A DNA stretch of 64,000 nt from Betaproteobacteria bacterium (lineage in GTDB: Bacteria; Pseudomonadota; Gammaproteobacteria; Burkholderiales; Rhodocyclaceae). The notes under the pieces were generated by a model. That model searched no databases and was not told where the DNA came from. It was given only the letters and a program-made list of their open reading frames with translations. Location of the stretch: contig JAPTVL010000055.1 in NCBI GenBank assembly GCA_028065725.1, forward strand, positions 1 to 64,000. Direction: 5' to 3'. Below are positions 16,624 through 25,202 of the stretch, one piece after another; the first letter of the stretch is position 1; the number at the start of each line of letters is the position of its first letter. A program made the position numbers and the translations under genes.

Positions 16624-17777
16624 ACAAGCGCTTGTTGCTGGTAACGCATTACTACGCCGCTCACGGAGGCGGTGTAGAGAATGTGGCGGCGGTGCTTGGC
16701 AAGCTACTGGCCACGACTTTCGGCTGGACGGTGACATGGTGCGCCAGCGATGTCGATCCGCCGCCACGGAACGTCGCCGCGTCCATGCGTTCTTCCCCCA
16801 TGCGGGCCTGGAACGGGCTGGAGCGCTCTGTTGGGATTCCGTGGCCGATCTGGTCTTGCGCTGCGGTCCGCAAGCTCTGGATCGCGGTCGGGCAATCCGA
16901 CGTGGTCCATCTGCATGACGCGCTCTACTTTGGCAACGCCATGGCCTGGCTGTTCGCCCGGATGCGCGGGGTACCGGTGCTCGTCACCCAGCATGTCGGG
17001 ACCGTACCGTACCGCTCGCGCGTCGTTCGGGCCATCCATGCGCTGGCCAACCGCACCCTTGGGCGGCTCGTGCTGTCGACGGCGGAGCTAGTGGTTTTCA
17101 TCAGTCCGGCGGTACGGGACGAATTCGCGCGATTCTGCCGCTTTCGCCAGCCCCCGGCATACCTTCCGAATGGGGTCGACACGGCCGTGTTTCATCCGCA
17201 GGGGCCGGTCGCGGATGACCCGGCCGTCGCGGCCGCACGCCAGCAGGGGCGGCGGGTGTTCCTCTTTGTTGGCCGTTTTGTCGAGAAGAAGGGTTTGCCG
17301 ATCTTGCGCGAGCTGGCGACCGCATTGGCCGATGACTTGTGGTTGTTCGCGGGACATGGCGATCACGACCCGGATGCGTGGGGGTTGCACAATGTTATCG
17401 TGGTTCGAGGGAAGAGCGGCATTGAGCTGGCGCCTTACTATCGTGCTGCCGATCTCCTGGTGCTGCCGAGCGTCGGCGAGGGCTTCCCGCTCGTCGTCCA
17501 GGAGGCGATGGCATGCGGCACGCCGGCCATGGTGGGCGAGGAAACGGCGGCCGGCTGTCCCGATGCGCGATCGCTGCTGTTTGTCGAAAAAGTCGGCGCT
17601 GGCGATACGGCGGTGCGCTGGGCGCGACGACTGGCCGAACCGGGCAACCAACCCGACCGACTGATAGTGCGTCGCCCGCAGGTCGCGGCGTTCGCGCGCG
17701 AACATTGGTCGTGGCAGGCGACGGCCGCTGCTTATGCGGAATTGTTGAATTCGGCTCAGGCAGCCGCCAGAAAATGA
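16620..17777 (+). CDS. family 4 glycosyltransferase (GT-B fold)
   Basis: Encodes 385 residues. THYYAAHGGGVENVA at the N-terminus and VLPSVGEGFPLVVQEAMA with CGTPAMVG in the C-terminal domain are clear family 4 motifs. Near residue 325 the protein contains VGAGDTA, which is encoded by an exact copy of the dispersed 22-nt repeat. The stretch falls in a likely surface loop after the donor site, so the repeat seems to be tolerated rather than functional for the enzyme. Overlaps of four bases on each side keep it in the operon. Confidence 0.85.
   Translation: MNKRLLLVTHYYAAHGGGVENVAAVLGKLLATTFGWTVTWCASDVDPPPRNVAASMRSSPMRAWNGLERSVGIPWPIWSCAAVRKLWIAVGQSDVVHLHDALYFGNAMAWLFARMRGVPVLVTQHVGTVPYRSRVVRAIHALANRTLGRLVLSTAELVVFISPAVRDEFARFCRFRQPPAYLPNGVDTAVFHPQGPVADDPAVAAARQQGRRVFLFVGRFVEKKGLPILRELATALADDLWLFAGHGDHDPDAWGLHNVIVVRGKSGIELAPYYRAADLLVLPSVGEGFPLVVQEAMACGTPAMVGEETAAGCPDARSLLFVEKVGAGDTAVRWARRLAEPGNQPDRLIVRRPQVAAFAREHWSWQATAAAYAELLNSAQAAARK
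17592..17613 (+). repeat. dispersed 22-nt repeat, exact copy 4
   Basis: All 22 positions match the consensus in the plus orientation. It lies inside a glycosyltransferase gene and is read in the same direction as the gene, giving VGAGDTA. Confidence 0.9.
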
Positions 17778-19447
17778 CCATTCAGCGCGGGTTTGCTGCG
17801 GCGATTTTTCTCACTCTGATGGGGATCGTTTTCATCGAGGCCAACGCCGAGCCATTCGGTCGCATTTTCTGGCACCTGCTGACCATCCACGACCAGCCGG
17901 CCGCCCTGTTGATGCTGGCCGTATTGGTTGGCGGCTACTGGGCGGGGTCGCGCGGCGGCGGTGACGGTCTGTGGGCGGAGCGTGTGCTGCTGGGCCTGGA
18001 TCGTTGGCGCTTGCCGTGGGCGATTCTGCTATGGGTGGTGTTGTGCGCCGGTTCGGTTGTCGTCTATCGTAACCATCCGCTGTCGATGGATGAATATGCT
18101 GCGGTATTCCAAGCGAGAATATTCGCGGCTGGCGCGCTGCATGGCCAGTTTCCGCCCGAGCTGCTGGACAACCTGATTCCGCGGGGGTTCCAGAATCACT
18201 TCCTGATGGTGAATCGCCATAGCGGCGCCGTTTTCTCGGCTTATTGGCCTGGCTTTTCGCTGCTGCTGGCGCCCTTCGTCTGGCTCGACATTCCCTGGGT
18301 CCTCAATCCGACTCTGGTGGCGGCAAGTTTGTTGATGATTGGCCGTATCGCGCGGGAACTGATCCCATCGTCCGCGGCCGCCGGCTGGGCGATGCTGTTT
18401 GCGTTGGCATCGCCAGCCTTCGTAGCCAACGGCATCACCTACTATTCGATGCCGGCGCATTTGCTGCTGAACCTTTGCTTTGTCTGGTTGCTGCTCTCGC
18501 GCACAAGGTGGCGCCTTTTCGCTGCCGGAGCCGTCGGCGGGTTGGCCCTGGCGCTGCATAATCCGTTCCCCCACGCGGTGTTTGCCCTGCCATGGCTGTT
18601 CTGGCTGGCGACGCGGCGGGGCGAGTGGCATAGGAATCTATTCTGGACCGGACTCGGCTATGTTGCCACCGCATTGCCGCTAGTAATCGGGTGGAGCTTG
18701 TGGCAGCGAGAGTTGCTCCTGCCGCCGGCCACGGCGGGCGTTGCGTCGACGGTAGCGGCGATCGCACCAAGCTCCATGGAGCGGATGGGATTGATCCTGC
18801 GGGGATTTTTTCGCGTACTGCAATGGCCGCACGAACTGACCATCCATGCGCGGCTCGGCGGTCTTGCAAAGTTATGGTTGTGGGCTTCACCGCTGTTGTT
18901 GCTGCTGGCCTGGTGGGGTGGCCGCGAATCAAAATCACCCCCGCTACGCTTGCTCGGCGCATCTGCCCTGGTGACTTTCTTCGCTTATTTTCTGATTCGC
19001 TTCGATCAGGGTCATGGCTGGGGTTACCGCTATTTCCATTCCGTCTGGGGTGTGCTGCCGATTCTTGGCGCGGCGGGTGCGATCAAACTTGCCGCGATGC
19101 CGGGCGAGGGCGTTAAATGGTCGCGTGTCTTGATTCCCCTCGCCTTGGTAAGCCTGATTGGATTGAACGGCCTGAGATTCCAACAGATGGGAAGTTTCAT
19201 GGCGGATCATCTGGCTCAATTTCCGCCGCGCGTTCCGGCGGAATTCCGGGTCGTGTTGCACAACCACAGGGGCTATCACGGCCACGACCTGATCCAGAAC
19301 GACCCGTGGCTGCGCGGTGGAGAAATCGTCCTGCTTGCCGAGGGGGCCGACGGACGAGCACTAGTCGATCGCTACTTTCCGGAAATTGTCGAGGTCGGCA
19401 GCAATCGTTACGGCATCACTTTTGTCGGCGGGACGCGGCCGCCGTAA
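17774..19447 (+). CDS. polytopic membrane protein, probable GT-C type glycosyltransferase
   Basis: Encodes 557 residues with about eleven hydrophobic segments and a soluble C-terminal tail of about 90 residues. The first large periplasmic loop contains [17 protein letters not shown]. An Asp-Glu pair in that position is the catalytic hallmark of GT-C enzymes such as ArnT and protein mannosyltransferases, which use polyprenyl-phosphate sugars in the periplasm. Together with the polyprenyl-type GT2 and GtrA this would complete a sugar-decoration route (inference). It is the last gene of the glycan operon; no terminator is visible after it. Confidence 0.65.
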   Translation: MTIQRGFAAAIFLTLMGIVFIEANAEPFGRIFWHLLTIHDQPAALLMLAVLVGGYWAGSRGGGDGLWAERVLLGLDRWRLPWAILLWVVLCAGSVVVYRNHPLSMDEYAAVFQARIFAAGALHGQFPPELLDNLIPRGFQNHFLMVNRHSGAVFSAYWPGFSLLLAPFVWLDIPWVLNPTLVAASLLMIGRIARELIPSSAAAGWAMLFALASPAFVANGITYYSMPAHLLLNLCFVWLLLSRTRWRLFAAGAVGGLALALHNPFPHAVFALPWLFWLATRRGEWHRNLFWTGLGYVATALPLVIGWSLWQRELLLPPATAGVASTVAAIAPSSMERMGLILRGFFRVLQWPHELTIHARLGGLAKLWLWASPLLLLLAWWGGRESKSPPLRLLGASALVTFFAYFLIRFDQGHGWGYRYFHSVWGVLPILGAAGAIKLAAMPGEGVKWSRVLIPLALVSLIGLNGLRFQQMGSFMADHLAQFPPRVPAEFRVVLHNHRGYHGHDLIQNDPWLRGGEIVLLAEGADGRALVDRYFPEIVEVGSNRYGITFVGGTRPP

Positions 19448-19492
19448 CGAATTTCCATGTTTGTTCAGCCAATAAACAATCCCCTTATCGCC

Positions 19493-19506
19493 AAATAGAA
19501 ATAATC
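19493..19506 (+). promoter_or_regulatory. AT-rich motif upstream of sat, shared with the soeA upstream region
   Basis: AAATAGAAATAATC lies 73 nt before the sat start in an AT-rich island. Almost the same sequence (AAATAGAAATTATC) precedes soeA, and both sites have ATCCCCTT close by, though in a different order. A common regulator of sulfur genes could bind here. This is a visual match of two sites only. Confidence 0.35.
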
Positions 19507-19578
19507 GCATTGGCGCGCAGAGGGGAAATTGTTAACCTTCAGCCTTCGAAAAATAACCATACGTATAGGAGGCTTGGC

Positions 19579-20793
19579 ATGGCGTTGGTCAATCCGCATG
19601 GCGGCGGCAGTCTGCGACCTTTGTTGCTCGAAGGCGAGGCGCTGATCGCCGAGTTGGCACGCGCTTCCTCGCTGCCCAAGGTCAAGGTCAGTTCGCGCGA
19701 AAAGGGCGACATCGTCATGATGGGCCAGGGCGGTTTCACCCCGCTCGACGGCTTCATGTCCCGCGCCGACTGGGAAGGCGTCTGCGACGGCATGAAGATG
19801 GCCTCGGGCCTGTTCTGGCCGATCCCGATCACGCTGTCCACCGACCAGGCCACGGCCGATGGCATCAAGGTCGCCGGCGACGTCGCCCTGATCGACCCCG
19901 ATGACGGCTCTATCCTCGCCACCATGACGGTGACGGAGAAATACGCGATCGACAAGGCGCACGAATGCGCCATGGTGTTCAAGACCACCGACATGGAGCA
20001 TCCCGGCGTCAAGATGGTCATGGAGCAGGGCGACGTCAACCTTGCCGGCCCGGTCAAGGTGCTCTCGCTGGGCGGCTTCCCCGAGACTTACGGCGAACTC
20101 CTGATGTCGCCCAAGGAAACCCGCGCGCTGTTCGAATCCTATGGCTGGAGCAAGGTTGCCGCCTTCCAGACGCGCAACCCGATGCATCGCTCGCACGAAT
20201 ACCTGGCCAAGGTCGCGATCGAAACCTGCGACGGCGTCCTGGTGCATTCCCTGCTGGGCAACCTGAAGCCGGGCGACATCCCCGCCGACGTGCGCACCGA
20301 GGCGATCGGCACCCTGATCGATCACTACTTCGTCAAGAAGACCGTGGTCCAGGCCGGCTACCCGCTCGACATGCGCTATGCCGGCCCGCGCGAGGCGTTG
20401 CTGCATGCGCTGTTCCGCCAGAACTACGGCTGCTCGCACCTGATCGTCGGCCGTGACCACGCCGGGGTCGGCAGCTATTACGGCCCCTTCGACGCCCACC
20501 ATATTTTCGACGAGTTGCCCAAGGGTGCGCTGGAAACCCAGGCACTCAAAATCGACTGGACCTTCTGGTGCTACGAGTGCGGCGGCATGGCCTCGGCCAG
20601 GACCTGTCCGCATGCCGAAGAAAAGCGCCTGCTGCTGTCCGGCACCAAGCTGCGCAAGATGTTGTCCGAAGGCGGCGACGTACCCGCCGAGTTTTCCCGT
20701 CCGGAGGTGCTCGAAGTGCTGCGCGCCTACTACGGCAGCCTCGCCGAGCATGAAAAGGTCGAGGTCAAGTTGTCCGGGCATTCCGCCCGCTGA
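19579..20793 (+). CDS. sat: dissimilatory sulfate adenylyltransferase (ATP sulfurylase)
   Basis: Encodes 404 residues. In sulfur oxidisers the enzyme works towards ATP: APS plus pyrophosphate gives sulfate and ATP in the cytoplasm. The active-site motif [11 protein letters not shown] (about residues 197-207) and [12 protein letters not shown] (about 291-302) are present. [13 protein letters not shown] near residue 330 resembles the metal-binding segment of dissimilatory enzymes. ATG 19579 follows TAGGAGG at good distance; longer in-frame extensions run back into the previous gene. It leads the sat-aprBA unit with a 63-nt gap before aprB. Length and motifs fit the homo-oligomeric Sat family, not assimilatory CysDN. 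Confidence 0.95.
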   Translation: MALVNPHGGGSLRPLLLEGEALIAELARASSLPKVKVSSREKGDIVMMGQGGFTPLDGFMSRADWEGVCDGMKMASGLFWPIPITLSTDQATADGIKVAGDVALIDPDDGSILATMTVTEKYAIDKAHECAMVFKTTDMEHPGVKMVMEQGDVNLAGPVKVLSLGGFPETYGELLMSPKETRALFESYGWSKVAAFQTRNPMHRSHEYLAKVAIETCDGVLVHSLLGNLKPGDIPADVRTEAIGTLIDHYFVKKTVVQAGYPLDMRYAGPREALLHALFRQNYGCSHLIVGRDHAGVGSYYGPFDAHHIFDELPKGALETQALKIDWTFWCYECGGMASARTCPHAEEKRLLLSGTKLRKMLSEGGDVPAEFSRPEVLEVLRAYYGSLAEHEKVEVKLSGHSAR

Positions 20794-20856
20794 TTTGCTT
20801 TACGCGTTCAACCGAGTTTTTTGACGATCCACACCGCAACCTAGGAGTAAGACCAA

Positions 20857-21330
20857 ATGCCAACCTTTGTTCGTACCGAGAAGTGCGACGGCTGCAAGGG
20901 GCAGGACAAGACCGCCTGCATGTACATCTGCCCGCACAACCTGATGAAACTGGACAAGGACGGTTCCGAAACCGGCCATGCCATGAAGGCCTTCAACCAG
21001 GAGCCGGAGCAGTGCTGGGAGTGCTACTCCTGCGTCAAGATCTGCCCGCAGGGCGCCATCGAGGCCCGCCACTACGCCGACATCGTGCCGCTGGGCGGCT
21101 CGGTGCAGCCGATGCGCGGTTCCGATTCGATCATGTGGACCATCAAGTTCCGCAACGGCACGCTGAAGCGCTTCAAGTTCCCGATCCGGACGACGGCCGA
21201 AGGCTCGATCGACCCCTACGGCGGCAAGCCGATGCCCAAGATGTCGGAATTGACCGTCGAAGGCGTGTTCACCCGCGCCGTCATGGGTGGTTTCCGCGCC
21301 GGCAACCCTGCCGAACTGATCCGCAAGTAA
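20857..21330 (+). CDS. aprB: adenylylsulfate reductase beta subunit (AprB)
   Basis: Encodes 157 residues. Two ferredoxin-like clusters are visible: CDGCKGQDKTACMYICP near the N-terminus and CWECYSCVKICPQGAIE near residue 53, each binding a [4Fe-4S] cluster. The C-terminal 80 residues form the tail that wraps around AprA in known structures. AprB passes electrons between the flavin of AprA and the membrane redox chain. TAGGAG precedes the ATG. It is followed by aprA after 22 nt and is the expected partner of Sat and AprA in sulfite oxidation to APS. Confidence 0.95.
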   Translation: MPTFVRTEKCDGCKGQDKTACMYICPHNLMKLDKDGSETGHAMKAFNQEPEQCWECYSCVKICPQGAIEARHYADIVPLGGSVQPMRGSDSIMWTIKFRNGTLKRFKFPIRTTAEGSIDPYGGKPMPKMSELTVEGVFTRAVMGGFRAGNPAELIRK

Positions 21331-21352
21331 TCGACCAATCGAGGAACAAAAA

Positions 21353-23380
21353 ATGGCTGGAACATTTGAAGCACCGGAAGTCGTCCAGGAAGAACTGGAC
21401 ATCCTGCTGATCGGCGGCGGCATGGCCTGCTGCGGAACGGCATACGAAATGATGCGCTGGGCCGAGGCCGTCAAGGCCGAAACGGGCCAGGAGCTCAAGA
21501 TCAAGCTGGTGGACAAGGCTGCCATGGACCGCTCCGGCGCCGTGGCCCAGGGCCTGTCGGCGATCAACACCTACATCGGCGACAAGCAGGATCCGGCCGA
21601 CTATGCGCGCATGGTCTCCAACGACCTGATGGGCATCACCCGCGACGACCTGGCCTACGACCTTGGCCGCAACGTCGATGACTCCGTGCACCTGTTCGAG
21701 GAGTGGGGCCTGCCGATCTGGAAGACCGACGCCGAGGGCGTCCGTCACGACGGCGCCGAAGCGCAGAAGGAAGGCCTGCCGGCCCTGAAGGATGGCGGCC
21801 AGCCGGTGCGTTCGGGCAAATGGCAGATCATGATCAACGGCGAATCCTACAAGTGGATCGTCGCCGAAGCCGCGAAGAAGGCGCTGGGTCTGGATCGCAT
21901 CCAGGAGCGTGTGTTCATCGTCAAGCTGGTGAATGACAAGAACGATCCGTCGCGTATCGCCGGCGCGGTCGGCTTCTCGGTGCGCGAGAACAAGGTCTAT
22001 GTGTACAAGGCCAAGGCCGTGATGCTGGCTGCCGGCGGTTGCGTCAATCTGTTCCGTCCGCGTTCGGTCGGCGAGGGTTCAGGCCGCGCCTGGTACCCGG
22101 TGTGGAACGCCGGTTCGACCTACGCCATGGCTGCCGAAGCCGGCGCCGAGATGACCATGATGGAAAACCGTTTCGTGCCGGCCCGCTTCAAGGACGGTTA
22201 CGGCCCGGTCGGCGCCTGGTTCCTGCTGTTCAAGGCCAAGGCCACCAACGCCTACGGCGAAGACTACATGGTCAAGAACAAGGAAATGCTGAACGACTAC
22301 CCGCCCTACGGACAGGCCGCCGTTCCCGCCTCCTGCCTGCGCAACCACCTGATGCTGAAGGAAATGAAGGAAGGTCGCGGCCCGATCTACATGGACACCG
22401 TCACCGCCCTGGCCAAGCTGGCTGAGACCCTGACGCCGAAGGAAGTCAAGCACCTCGAAGCCGAAGCCTGGGAAGACTTCCTCGACATGTGTATCGGCCA
22501 GTGCGGCATCTGGGTCGGCGAGAACGTCGATCCGCGCGAGAAGAATTCCGAGCTGATGCCGACCGAGCCCTACCTGCTGGGTTCGCACTCCGGCTGCTGC
22601 GGCATCTGGGTTTCGGGCCCGACCGACGTCGGCGCGCCGACCACGGAAGAGTACGAGGGTGTTCCGGCCCACCTGCCGAAGGGCTGGAACTGGGGCTATC
22701 GTTCGATGACCACGGTCAAGGGCCTGTTCACCGCCGGCGACGGCGTGGGCGCCTCGGGCCACAAGTTCTCCTCCGGTTCGCACACCGAAGGCCGTCTGGC
22801 TGCCAAGGCCATGGTCAAGTACGCGCTGGACAACAAGGACTGGAAGATCGAGCTGGATACCCCCGCCGATGAGCTGGTGGCCCAGATTTACCAGCCGGTG
22901 CGTACCTTCCTCGAGCACAAGGACTACAGCACCGCGATCGACGTCAACCCGCACTACATCACGCCCAAGATGCTGCAGATGCGTCTGCAGAAGATCATGG
23001 ACGAGTACGTTGCCGGTGTCGCCACCTACTACAACACCAACGACAAGATGCTGGCCGTTGCGGAAGAGAAGCTGGAGATGCTGAAGGAAGACTCGAAGAA
23101 GCTGCGTGCCAAGGATCTGCATGAGCTGCTGCGCGCCTGGGAAAACTACCATCGCATCCTGACCGCCGAAGCCCACATGAAGCACATCCAGTTCCGCGAG
23201 GAGAGCCGCTATCCCGGTTTCTACTATCGCACCGACAAGAACTTCGTTGATGAGAAGAACTGGCATTGCTTCGTGAATTCGATCTACGACAAGAACACCC
23301 ACAAGTGGACCTGCTTCAAGCGCAAGCACGTCGATCTGGTCGACAAGTCGAAGCTGTTCAAGGCCGCCGCGCCGCACTAA
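21353..23380 (+). CDS. aprA: adenylylsulfate reductase alpha subunit (AprA)
   Basis: Encodes 675 residues, the normal size. It is an FAD enzyme of the fumarate-reductase superfamily; ILLIGGGMACCGTAYEM near residue 18 binds FAD. Acting in reverse it joins sulfite and AMP to APS in the cytoplasm. GEGSGRAWYPVWNAGSTYAM and the glycine-rich GDGVGASGHKFSSGSHTEGR late in the chain are conserved in AprA. The gene follows aprB with its own GAGGAA ribosome site and ends before a clear terminator. I cannot tell from sequence alone which AprA lineage (oxidative I or II) it belongs to. Confidence 0.95.
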   Translation: MAGTFEAPEVVQEELDILLIGGGMACCGTAYEMMRWAEAVKAETGQELKIKLVDKAAMDRSGAVAQGLSAINTYIGDKQDPADYARMVSNDLMGITRDDLAYDLGRNVDDSVHLFEEWGLPIWKTDAEGVRHDGAEAQKEGLPALKDGGQPVRSGKWQIMINGESYKWIVAEAAKKALGLDRIQERVFIVKLVNDKNDPSRIAGAVGFSVRENKVYVYKAKAVMLAAGGCVNLFRPRSVGEGSGRAWYPVWNAGSTYAMAAEAGAEMTMMENRFVPARFKDGYGPVGAWFLLFKAKATNAYGEDYMVKNKEMLNDYPPYGQAAVPASCLRNHLMLKEMKEGRGPIYMDTVTALAKLAETLTPKEVKHLEAEAWEDFLDMCIGQCGIWVGENVDPREKNSELMPTEPYLLGSHSGCCGIWVSGPTDVGAPTTEEYEGVPAHLPKGWNWGYRSMTTVKGLFTAGDGVGASGHKFSSGSHTEGRLAAKAMVKYALDNKDWKIELDTPADELVAQIYQPVRTFLEHKDYSTAIDVNPHYITPKMLQMRLQKIMDEYVAGVATYYNTNDKMLAVAEEKLEMLKEDSKKLRAKDLHELLRAWENYHRILTAEAHMKHIQFREESRYPGFYYRTDKNFVDEKNWHCFVNSIYDKNTHKWTCFKRKHVDLVDKSKLFKAAAPH

Positions 23381-23402
23381 GTACGGCCAAGCTGTAAGAT
23401 TC

Positions 23403-23441
23403 GGGCCGGATGCCGCGAGGCTTCCGGCCTGTTTCGTTTTT
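23403..23441 (+). terminator. Rho-independent terminator after aprA
   Basis: The arms GGCCGGA (23404-23410) and TCCGGCC (23423-23429) pair, with an additional GCC/GGC stem inside and a T-rich tail (TGTTTCGTTTTT). It lies between aprA and the ykgJ-like gene, so sat-aprBA probably ends here, with some read-through possible. Confidence 0.75.
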
Positions 23442-23478
23442 GGTAGCCAACAACACTCCAGTCGTTACGAGGTTTCCC

Positions 23479-24378
23479 ATGTCCCAGCCCGATATTCCCT
23501 TTCCCAACAGCCCCGTGGTGCCCACCATGGTGGAGGGCACGCACACCATCGAGTTCTCCTGCCACAAGGGCATCAGCTGCTGGAATGCCTGCTGCTCCAA
23601 CATCGACATTTCGCTGACGCCCTACGACGTGCTGCGCATGAAGACGCGCCTGGGCATCAGCTCGACCGAGTTCCTCAAGGACTACACGGTGCCCTACGAG
23701 ATGGAGAAGGACGGCATCGCCGGCATCAAGTTCCGCCCGATCGAAGGCGGCAGCGCCTGCCGCTTCATGAAGCCCGAAGGCTGCGACATCTACACGGATC
23801 GGCCGACGGCCTGCCGCTACTACCCGGTGGCCCTGCTGTCGATGCGCAAGCAGGACGAATACGTCGACCGCGATTCCTATGCCATCGTCAAGGAAGACCA
23901 CTGCAAGGGGCATTACGAGAAACGCCCGATCACCATCGCCGACTATCGCAAGGAGCAGGGGCTCGAAGAGTATGACGACCTGGCGCGTGGCTGGCGCCAG
24001 CTGGTGCTGAAGAAAAAATCCTCCGGGCCGACCATCGGCAAACCGTCCCTGCGCAGCCGCCAGCTGTTCTTCATGGCCTGCTACGACATCGACCGCTTTC
24101 GCGAGTTCGTCTTCGCCGACTCCTTCGCCAAGCTGTTCGAGTTGACGGCGGAGGAGAAGGAGTCGTTCGCGAAGGACGACGTCGCCCTGCTGCAATTCGC
24201 CTTCCGCTTCCTGCGCCAGGTGATGTTCGGCGAAGAGAGCATTGCGCTGAATGCCGAGGCCGCGCAGGAGCGCCTGGTCAAGGTGCAGGAAAAGCGCTTG
24301 ATCGAGGAACGCGAAGCCGCGAAGAAGCGCGCGCTGGAAGCCGAACAGGACAACGGAGCCGACGAAGGCTTCGACTGA
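23479..24378 (+). CDS. YkgJ-family cysteine-cluster protein
   Basis: Encodes 299 residues. The N-terminal half has CHKGISCWNACCSNIDISL and, 60 residues later, CRFMKPEGCDIYTDRPTACR, the CxxxCxxCC and C-x7/8-C-x8-C pattern of the YkgJ/UPF0153 family, which binds zinc or an Fe-S cluster. The C-terminal part is charged and helical with a coiled-coil-like end. ATG 23479 follows ACGAGG. Members of the family are often found next to sulfur or redox genes; its location after aprBA suggests a maturation or redox role, which is inference. The exact function is not known to me. Confidence 0.7.
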   Translation: MSQPDIPFPNSPVVPTMVEGTHTIEFSCHKGISCWNACCSNIDISLTPYDVLRMKTRLGISSTEFLKDYTVPYEMEKDGIAGIKFRPIEGGSACRFMKPEGCDIYTDRPTACRYYPVALLSMRKQDEYVDRDSYAIVKEDHCKGHYEKRPITIADYRKEQGLEEYDDLARGWRQLVLKKKSSGPTIGKPSLRSRQLFFMACYDIDRFREFVFADSFAKLFELTAEEKESFAKDDVALLQFAFRFLRQVMFGEESIALNAEAAQERLVKVQEKRLIEEREAAKKRALEAEQDNGADEGFD

Positions 24379-24382
24379 GGAT

Positions 24383-24404
24383 AGTCGGCGCCGGCGCCAC
24401 GGCG
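24383..24404 (+). repeat. dispersed 22-nt repeat, copy 5
   Basis: Matches 20 of 22 positions. It begins four bases after the stop codon of the ykgJ-like gene, in the gap before the convergent toxin gene. Confidence 0.7.
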
Positions 24405-24409
24405 AGGAG

Positions 24410-24835
24410 TCACGCCCAGGGGTTGAGCACGGTCAGCCCGTGGATGTCCTTGAAGTCCTTGCCGTTTCGGGTCGCCAGCGACAGGTCATTAACGAGGGCC
24501 ACCGAAGCGATCTGCGCATCTTCGGTGGAAATTGCTTGCCCCTGATGGGTGCGAGCAGCCACGCAGACGGCGTATTCCGTCGCGCAGGCATCGTCGAAAG
24601 GCAGGCAGCGACCGGCAAAGTCCTCTGAAAACATCTGCTCGGCGGTTGCCGCGAGCTTGTCGCGGCGCTTGCCGGCGGGAAGTAGCGCAATTCCAAGCAG
24701 TATCTCGGCACGGGTGACGGCGCAGACGAAGAACGCCGCACCCTGTTGTCGCGCGAACCAGTCCAGCACTTCCGGGGAGGGCTCCGCCCGCATCAGTTCC
24801 GAAAGGACGTTGGTATCGAGCAGGATGCCGGCCAT
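24410..24835 (-). CDS. fitB: PIN-domain ribonuclease toxin (FitB/VapC type)
   Basis: Encodes 141 residues. The PIN fold is marked by LLDTNVLSELM at the N-terminus (Asp7 area), the central TRAEILLGI with its conserved Glu, and the acidic STEDAQIASVAL towards the end. These are the metal-binding residues of the RNase active site. It would cleave RNA, probably tRNA or rRNA, when freed from its antitoxin. The start at 24835 is two bases after the antitoxin stop, so the two are co-translated. Length and the partner type point to the FitB subgroup. Confidence 0.9.
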   Translation of the reverse strand: MAGILLDTNVLSELMRAEPSPEVLDWFARQQGAAFFVCAVTRAEILLGIALLPAGKRRDKLAATAEQMFSEDFAGRCLPFDDACATEYAVCVAARTHQGQAISTEDAQIASVALVNDLSLATRNGKDFKDIHGLTVLNPWA

Positions 24836-24837
24836 GC

Positions 24838-25083
24838 TCAATCCTTGGGCGTCACGGGCAGGCGTGCCCTTCGCCGCTTCGGAATCGGCAGTTCCTGCAC
24901 GTCGAGCGCGGCGAAGCGCTTGTGGATTTTCTGCGCGAAACCAGGTCCGGAGGAGGGCGCCTGAACCGCCCGGCGCAGAATCTCGCGCGCTTCCTGCTCC
25001 ATCGACCAGCCATGCTGCGCCGCCTGCAGGCGTAAGCGTGCCTTGAGTTCGTCGTCGAAATTGCGGATGGTCAGGCTGGCCAT
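24838..25083 (-). CDS. fitA: FitA/VapB-type ribbon-helix-helix antitoxin
   Basis: Encodes 81 residues. The N-terminal MASLTIRNFDDELKARLRLQ is the DNA-binding ribbon-helix-helix typical of FitA-like antitoxins. The Pro-rich C-terminal half should bind and mask the toxin. It precedes the toxin gene in one transcript. A near-perfect 28-bp palindrome 14 nt upstream of its start is the obvious autoregulatory operator. Confidence 0.9.
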   Translation of the reverse strand: MASLTIRNFDDELKARLRLQAAQHGWSMEQEAREILRRAVQAPSSGPGFAQKIHKRFAALDVQELPIPKRRRARLPVTPKD

Positions 25084-25096
25084 GGCAGGCTCCGGA

Positions 25097-25124
25097 ATGA
25101 TTGCAATGCATGCATTGTAATCAT
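25097..25124. promoter_or_regulatory. palindromic operator of the toxin-antitoxin pair
   Basis: An inverted repeat of 28 bp with one mismatched pair. The centre is CAATGCATGCATTG (25104-25117) and the outer arms are ATGATT and AATCAT. It lies directly upstream of the antitoxin gene and about 80 nt upstream of the divergent nuclease-like gene, so it could affect both. Confidence 0.75.
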
Positions 25125-25202
25125 CGTCGCGAATGCCGGCAAGCGAGAACCGTGACTGATCGTTCGACCGCTATCACAGAAGCAAGATTCCGCGCTGGCG
25201 CA

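Noticed and set aside
19465..20781. A 438-codon frame opposite sat
   Set aside because: Antisense shadow of sat; the sense strand has complete active-site motifs and a good ribosome site.
24836..25111. A longer toxin reading frame running back through the antitoxin gene
   Set aside because: The upstream part overlaps the antitoxin in another frame; the PIN domain starts naturally at the ATG two bases after the antitoxin stop.
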